A stretch of 35,624 bases of DNA from Bacteroidales bacterium UBA1725. Lineage in GTDB: Bacteria > Bacteroidota > Bacteroidia > Bacteroidales > UBA932. Below the pieces are notes generated by a model. That model ran no database searches, was not told the DNA's origin, and saw only the letters and a list, made by a program, of their open reading frames with translations. Within the stretch, counting starts at the first letter, position 1, and every line of letters begins with the position of its first letter. Where the stretch lies: positions 1 through 35,624 of the forward strand of contig DCIN01000023.1 in the NCBI GenBank assembly GCA_002315815.1, given 5' to 3'. The position numbers and the translations under genes are program-made. This document shows positions 31,418 through 35,624 of this stretch, piece after piece.

Positions 31418-32728
31418 CTATTTGAGTTTTCTGTTGTCGATTACGAAACGGTTCTTCCCCTCACTTCTGGCCAGAGTGCCGGGCTGCTTCACCTCCACCT
31501 TCACGCCTATGCTCAGCACGCTCTTGATTCTGGCAGACAGTTCCTTCTCCAGGCGGATGATAGGTTCGAAAGTATCGAAGCCCTGGGCAAAGAATTCAGG
31601 CCTGACCTCCACCTGGACGGTGAGCGTGTCGAGGTTGCCTGCCCGGTCCACAATCAGCAGATAATGCGGTGCACATTCCGGCATACTGAGGATGACGCTC
31701 TCCACCTGACTCGGGAAAACATTGATACCTCTTATGATAAGCATATCGTCGCTGCGTCCGAGTATCTTTCCCATTCGTATGGAAGTGCGCCCGCACTCGC
31801 AAGGAGTGTCATAAAGAGTGCAGAGGTCTCTGGTACGGTAACGCAACAGAGGCATACCCTCCTTTGTGAGAGTTGTGAAGACCAGTTCCCCACTCTGTCC
31901 GCAGGGAAGCGGCGAAAGAGTCTCGGGGTCAATTATCTCAGGGAAATAATGGTCTTCATTGATATGGGAACCGTTCTGGGCGTCACACTCGTAGCTGACG
32001 CAAGGTCCCATAATCTCACTGAGACCATAAAGATTGAATGCCTTGATACCGAGCCTGTTCTCTATCTCGTGCCTCATATTCTCAGTCCAGGGCTCAGCTC
32101 CGAACGCTCCGGAGCGCAGTTTGAGATCCTCCTTGGCAATGCCCATCTTTTCCATAGTCTCAGCCAGATGAAGCGCATAGGAGGGAGTGCAGGCTATTCC
32201 TGTGACACCCAAATCCTTGAGCAGACGAACGTGTTTCTCGGTACTACCGGTTGATGCCGGGACCACTGCGGCACCGAGATTCTCGACACCGTAATGTACT
32301 CCAAGCCCTCCTGTGAAGAGGCCGTATCCGTATGCAACGCTGAATATGTCATTTCGGGTTATGCCGTAAGATGTGAGACATCTGGCCATACATTCGCTCC
32401 ATACAGAAATGTCTTTGCGGGTATATCCTACAATGGTGGGATTGCCGGTGGTGCCGGAGGATGCGTGGATGCGTATGATTTCGGAACGTGGTGCAGCGGT
32501 AAGGCCGAACGGGTAGTTGTCCCTGAGGTCCTGCTTGGTGGTGAAGGGAAGTTTGACAATGTCATCCACGCTGCGGATGTCGTCAGGAGTCACATCGGCT
32601 TCCTGCAACTTCGAACGATAGAACGGAACATTGTGATATACATACTCCACTACCCGGTGAAGACGTTTACTCTGAAGCTCACGTCTGGCATCAACGGACA
32701 TACATTCCTTGTTCTCGTTCCAAATCAT
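31418..32728 (-). CDS. paaK: Phenylacetate-CoA ligase family (copy 2)
   Basis: 436 residues, clearly related to the neighbouring copy over its whole length. AMP-binding motif IHASSGTTGNPTIVGYT (~90-106), FNLYGLSEIMGPC, RYRTRDLCTLYDTPCECGR and GRSDDMLIIRGINVFPSQVE. It starts with ATG overlapping the stop of iorB in the ATGA arrangement, so it is translationally coupled to the oxidoreductase. Together with IorAB it links aryl acids, aryl-CoAs and arylpyruvates. It differs from copy 1 mainly in the substrate-pocket region between ~120 and 200, consistent with a different substrate. Confidence 0.88.
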   Translation of the reverse strand: MIWNENKECMSVDARRELQSKRLHRVVEYVYHNVPFYRSKLQEADVTPDDIRSVDDIVKLPFTTKQDLRDNYPFGLTAAPRSEIIRIHASSGTTGNPTIVGYTRKDISVWSECMARCLTSYGITRNDIFSVAYGYGLFTGGLGVHYGVENLGAAVVPASTGSTEKHVRLLKDLGVTGIACTPSYALHLAETMEKMGIAKEDLKLRSGAFGAEPWTENMRHEIENRLGIKAFNLYGLSEIMGPCVSYECDAQNGSHINEDHYFPEIIDPETLSPLPCGQSGELVFTTLTKEGMPLLRYRTRDLCTLYDTPCECGRTSIRMGKILGRSDDMLIIRGINVFPSQVESVILSMPECAPHYLLIVDRAGNLDTLTVQVEVRPEFFAQGFDTFEPIIRLEKELSARIKSVLSIGVKVEVKQPGTLARSEGKNRFVIDNRKLK

Positions 32729-33288
32729 AAGGCGGAATCAAAGCATTTGAGATTGGCCTGGACTACGGCGTCTCCCTTAGGTGCAAAAACAACAGCGATT
32801 GCCTCCCTTATCTGGGCCTGACTGAGTATTCCAAGATGTGCAGATGCCGCACCGAGCAGAACCATATTGGCACCTCTGGGATTTCCGGCCTGTTTGGCAA
32901 CGGCATCAATGTCCAGGCTGACACAATGAGGAAGAGAACTGAGGGACTGCTGAATCTGCTCGATCGGGGGATAATTCGGGATATTGACAAGAGGTACTGA
33001 GCCGGTGACCACGATGGCATCTGCAGAAAGGCAGGATGCATAGCGCAGTGCCTCCATAGGTTCCATCGATATGATAAGGTCAGCCTGCCCACGGGGAATA
33101 AGGTCACTCCATATTGTCCCGGTAGAGAGTCTCAAATTGCTCTGGACATCTCCGCCGCGCTGGCTCATCCCGTGTACTTCGGCCTGCTTGAGCGTAATTC
33201 CGGCCCTTGTGGCAGCCTCACCTATGACAGTCGCGATTGAAAGGATTCCCTGTCCTCCGACACCGCACAGAATAATGTCTTTCTTCAT
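32725..33288 (-). CDS. iorB: Indolepyruvate:ferredoxin oxidoreductase beta subunit
   Basis: 187 residues from the ATG at 33288, which overlaps the iorA stop (ATGA). The frame is open further upstream but that part is out of family. The gamma-type domain of 2-oxoacid:acceptor oxidoreductases is seen as DIILCGVGGQGILSIA (~4-19), QAEVHGMSQRGGDVQSNLRL (~40-59) and an ALRYASCLSADAIVVTGS stretch. There are no cysteine clusters. With IorA it interconverts arylpyruvates and aryl-acetyl-CoA using TPP. The gene ends by overlapping the start of the second paaK. Confidence 0.92.
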   Translation of the reverse strand: MKKDIILCGVGGQGILSIATVIGEAATRAGITLKQAEVHGMSQRGGDVQSNLRLSTGTIWSDLIPRGQADLIISMEPMEALRYASCLSADAIVVTGSVPLVNIPNYPPIEQIQQSLSSLPHCVSLDIDAVAKQAGNPRGANMVLLGAASAHLGILSQAQIREAIAVVFAPKGDAVVQANLKCFDSAL

Positions 33289-34862
33289 TTTTTGTGACGT
33301 TTGAGAGTCTGCATACATTCCCTTCTGGGAATAATGACTGAAACTCCGTGATATTCAATCTCTTCTCTGATAACGGAAGTGATATTGTCCATATTGGCCG
33401 GAAGAGGGACCACAACACGGACGTGTTCTTCGGAAACCCCGAGTCCGCGGCAGATTGCCTCAAACTTGCTGGTGCCGGCAGAATCCTGACCCCCGGTCAT
33501 TGCAGTGGTGAGATTGTCGGACAGAATTACGGTTATGTCGGCGTTCTCGTTCACGGCATCAAGCAGTCCTGTCATACCGGAGTGAGTGAAAGTGGAATCA
33601 CCGATGACGGCAATCGCAGGATATACTCCGGCATCGGAAGCACCTTTGGCCATAGTGATGGAAGCGCCCATATCAACACAACTGGCGATGGCACTGAAAG
33701 GAGGAAGAGCCCCGAGGGTATAACAACCGATATCTCCGAATATCCGGGCTTCCGGATACTCCGAAGCAACCTTGTTGAGCGCGGCATAGACATCCCTGTG
33801 TCCGCATCCGGGACAAAGTTGGGGAGGTCTGGGCGCAACTGGAAGCTCCGAAGACGTCAGGTTCTGACAGCCTGCAGCACCGAGAGCGGCGGCCACATTA
33901 TCCGGATCAAGTTCACCGGTACGGGGAAGAATACCGGTCAGACGACCTTCTATCCTGTATCCTGCCCCCAGCATACCCCTGATTTCCTGCTCCACCACCG
34001 GCTGCCCATCCTCCACGACAACGATGCGTGAGCAACGGTCGGCAAGAGATTTGACTGCCGATTCGGAAATGGGATAACGGTTTATCTTGAGTATTGGAAC
34101 GTCCACTCCGGATTCTTTTACATAATTGTAGGCTATTCCGCAGGCAATGACTCCAAGTGCGGATTTGCGCACTCCGGACTGACATTCGATTGCGGAAGAT
34201 GATTCATTGTATTTGAGAATATCTTTCTGCTTGTCAATCAAGGTGAGATAATTGCGCCTTGCAATAGCGGGAAGCAGGACCCAGGACCTTCCTTCAGGAA
34301 GATTGACAGCATTCTGGTCACGGCGCTCCACTTCCGTCTCGACGGCGGCACGGGAATGAGCCAGACGGGTGACCATCCTGATAACCACGGGCAGTTTGAT
34401 TTTTTCAGAGAAATCAAAGGCTTCCTGAACCATATCGTATGCTTCCTGCTGGGTGGAAGGCTCAAAGAGCGGAGTCATCGCAAACCCGGCATAAAAACGG
34501 GAATCCTGTTCATTCTGGGAAGAGTGCATCGAGGGGTCATCAGCAGCCACCACGACAAGCCCTCCGTTAACACCGGTAATGGCAGAATTGACAAAGGCAT
34601 CGGCGCACACGTTCATTCCCACGTGCTTCATACAAACCAAGGCCCTCTTGCCGGCGTAAGACATTCCGAGAGCGGCCTCCATCGCAGTCTTTTCGTTGGT
34701 ACACCAGCGGCTGTGAACTTTCGCGGCGGCAGCTCCCCCGTCTTTCTGAATGAATTCCGTGATTTCGGTGGACGGCGTACCGGGGTATGCATATACACCG
34801 GAAAGACCTGCGTTGAGCGCTCCGAGAGCTATGGCCTCATCTCCTAATAGCAGTTTTTTCAT
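33285..34862 (-). CDS. iorA: Indolepyruvate:ferredoxin oxidoreductase alpha subunit, short form without C-terminal ferredoxin domain
   Basis: 525 residues. The N-terminal pyrimidine-binding domain shows GLSGVYAYPGTPSTEITE and MKHVGMNVCADAF, followed by ADDPSMHSSQNEQDSR; the TPP/PP domain follows with CPGCGHRDVY (~355-364), FGDIGCYTLGALPP and AVIGDSTFTHSGM. Arylpyruvate (indolepyruvate, phenylpyruvate or hydroxyphenylpyruvate) is oxidised to aryl-acetyl-CoA or made by reductive carboxylation. The archaeal-type protein continues with a ferredoxin-like domain having two CxxCxxC clusters. Here the chain stops at IIPRRECMQTLKRHKK, just where that domain would begin, and iorB starts in an ATGA overlap. 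Its start overlaps the hydrolase gene upstream in the same way. Confidence 0.92.
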   Translation of the reverse strand: MKKLLLGDEAIALGALNAGLSGVYAYPGTPSTEITEFIQKDGGAAAAKVHSRWCTNEKTAMEAALGMSYAGKRALVCMKHVGMNVCADAFVNSAITGVNGGLVVVAADDPSMHSSQNEQDSRFYAGFAMTPLFEPSTQQEAYDMVQEAFDFSEKIKLPVVIRMVTRLAHSRAAVETEVERRDQNAVNLPEGRSWVLLPAIARRNYLTLIDKQKDILKYNESSSAIECQSGVRKSALGVIACGIAYNYVKESGVDVPILKINRYPISESAVKSLADRCSRIVVVEDGQPVVEQEIRGMLGAGYRIEGRLTGILPRTGELDPDNVAAALGAAGCQNLTSSELPVAPRPPQLCPGCGHRDVYAALNKVASEYPEARIFGDIGCYTLGALPPFSAIASCVDMGASITMAKGASDAGVYPAIAVIGDSTFTHSGMTGLLDAVNENADITVILSDNLTTAMTGGQDSAGTSKFEAICRGLGVSEEHVRVVVPLPANMDNITSVIREEIEYHGVSVIIPRRECMQTLKRHKK

Positions 34863-35590
34863 AATGATATCTTGTCTGCGTCCTCCAGAACAGGGAAACG
34901 TTTCCTGAAAGCCTCAAGCCCAGGGATGTCCAGTTCGCTGCCGTTAGGGAGGACATTTCCGTAAGGATCAATGATTGCCGAGTCACCGCTGTATGTACAG
35001 GATGGGTCACTCCCCTCCCTGTTCACAGCCACGACATAAGACTGGTTCTCGATTGCACGGGCCCGAATAAGGCTCTTCCACGCATCGGAACGAATCTGCG
35101 GCCAGCTGGCGACACAGACAAGCACGTCATAAGGTTCGGAAGGATTATTTCTAAGCCAGGCGGGGAAACGGAGATCGTAGCAGACTGACAGTCGGAAACG
35201 GACGCCCTGCCATACTGCATCAACCCGCCTGTCTCCGGCAGTATAACGCAGATGCTCTCCGCTGAACGTAAACAGATGGTGCTTGTCGTAATCGGTGACA
35301 GAGTCGGGAGTGACGAAGTGGAAACGGTTGTAGAAGCGACCGCCCTCCTTCGTGGAAATGCTTCCGGCAATAGCGCAGTTCCGCTCCCTGGCGGTGCAGA
35401 CCATCCAGTCCAGACCCAGATTGTGTTCTTCGGCAACACCCTCTGGATGAGTGGCAAAACCTGTGGTAAACATCTCAGGAAGGACATACAGGTCAGATTT
35501 GGGAAGAGAATCGAGAGCCGCGCCGAAACGGGCAACATTCGCCTCAGGATCAGCCCAAACAATATCTGACTGAATGTAACTAATTTTCAT
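34859..35590 (-). CDS. Carbon-nitrogen hydrolase, omega-amidase (YafV/Nit2) type
   Basis: 243 residues of the nitrilase superfamily with the catalytic triad visible: Glu39 (VLPEMF), Lys103 (YDKHHLF) and Cys137 (SVCYDLRFP). The FSGEH and VASWP segments and short length match the YafV/Nit2 branch, known as omega-amidases that hydrolyse alpha-ketoglutaramate and alpha-ketosuccinamate. It is cytoplasmic. It is the first visible gene of the operon with iorA, which it overlaps by four bases (ATGA). In that context it could remove alpha-ketoglutaramate from glutamine-dependent transamination of arylpyruvates. Only 34 bases of upstream sequence are available, so the promoter lies outside or at the window edge. 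Confidence 0.88.
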   Translation of the reverse strand: MKISYIQSDIVWADPEANVARFGAALDSLPKSDLYVLPEMFTTGFATHPEGVAEEHNLGLDWMVCTARERNCAIAGSISTKEGGRFYNRFHFVTPDSVTDYDKHHLFTFSGEHLRYTAGDRRVDAVWQGVRFRLSVCYDLRFPAWLRNNPSEPYDVLVCVASWPQIRSDAWKSLIRARAIENQSYVVAVNREGSDPSCTYSGDSAIIDPYGNVLPNGSELDIPGLEAFRKRFPVLEDADKISL

Positions 35591-35624
35591 ACACTACCGA
35601 CTAAGTAAAGAGAAAAAAATAAGT

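Noticed and set aside
30362..32254. 630-residue plus-strand frame opposite the two paaK genes
   Set aside because: It is antisense to two well-supported enzymes; the composition is His/Ser-rich without any recognisable fold.

Overview
The window reads as chromosome of a member of the phylum Bacteroidota, most likely order Bacteroidales. The signs are -7 boxes of the form TAnnTTTG (two of them, ahead of tRNA genes, with a TTTG -33 element 19-20 bases upstream), tRNA genes without an encoded CCA, a stand-alone SusC-type TonB plug, DUF2490 and DUF4956 proteins, an FtsH-CdsA-Psd operon, and an indolepyruvate oxidoreductase/phenylacetate-CoA ligase operon. Genus cannot be fixed from the sequence. 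No phage, transposase or CRISPR array was seen.

Layout. 1-83: partial tRNA-Cys and its promoter. 253-3750: secreted rhamnogalacturonan acetylesterase (minus strand), then on the plus strand a lipoprotein that is only a TonB plug, a 60-residue acidic lipoprotein and a cytoplasmic GH88/GH105 unsaturated uronyl hydrolase. 3770-5539: ABC-F ATPase. 5461-6229: a weakly supported hypothetical gene and, upstream of it, a rod-like inverted-repeat array that looks like a structured RNA. 6277-10581 (minus): DJ-1/PfpI protein, EamA transporter and a large secreted beta-helix pectinesterase-like protein. 10644-15303 (minus): DUF2490 barrel, DUF4956 membrane protein, VTC-type polyphosphate polymerase, small YD-repeat-like secreted protein and Cthe_2159-type carbohydrate-binding lipoprotein. 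15304-15589: divergent control region with two 61-bp repeats. 15590-17350: GH28 polygalacturonase-like enzyme.

17356-25204 is housekeeping on the minus strand: dnaA; pepD-rpe; and ftsH-cdsA-psd-acyl-ACP thioesterase (membrane and lipid biogenesis). At 25429-29372 a cell-wall amidase with a SPOR domain and an LptD-like outer-membrane protein are divergent, both apparently starting at TTG. Two tRNA-Lys genes (CUU, UUU) follow with a clear promoter and terminator. 29663-35590 (minus) is a tightly coupled operon: omega-amidase-like hydrolase, iorA, iorB, two phenylacetate-CoA ligases and an ACT-domain protein.

Themes. (1) Pectin/rhamnogalacturonan use is spread over the first 17 kb (CE12, GH105, pectinesterase-like, GH28, and a binding protein of a family with reported acidic-polysaccharide binding) without a SusC/SusD pair. 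(2) The last operon fits interconversion of aromatic acids, aryl-CoAs and arylpyruvates, perhaps in the reductive carboxylation direction that makes aromatic amino acids. (3) The DUF4956-VTC-Cthe_2159-DUF2490 cluster and the structured RNA at about 6022-6214 are the best candidates for undescribed biology.
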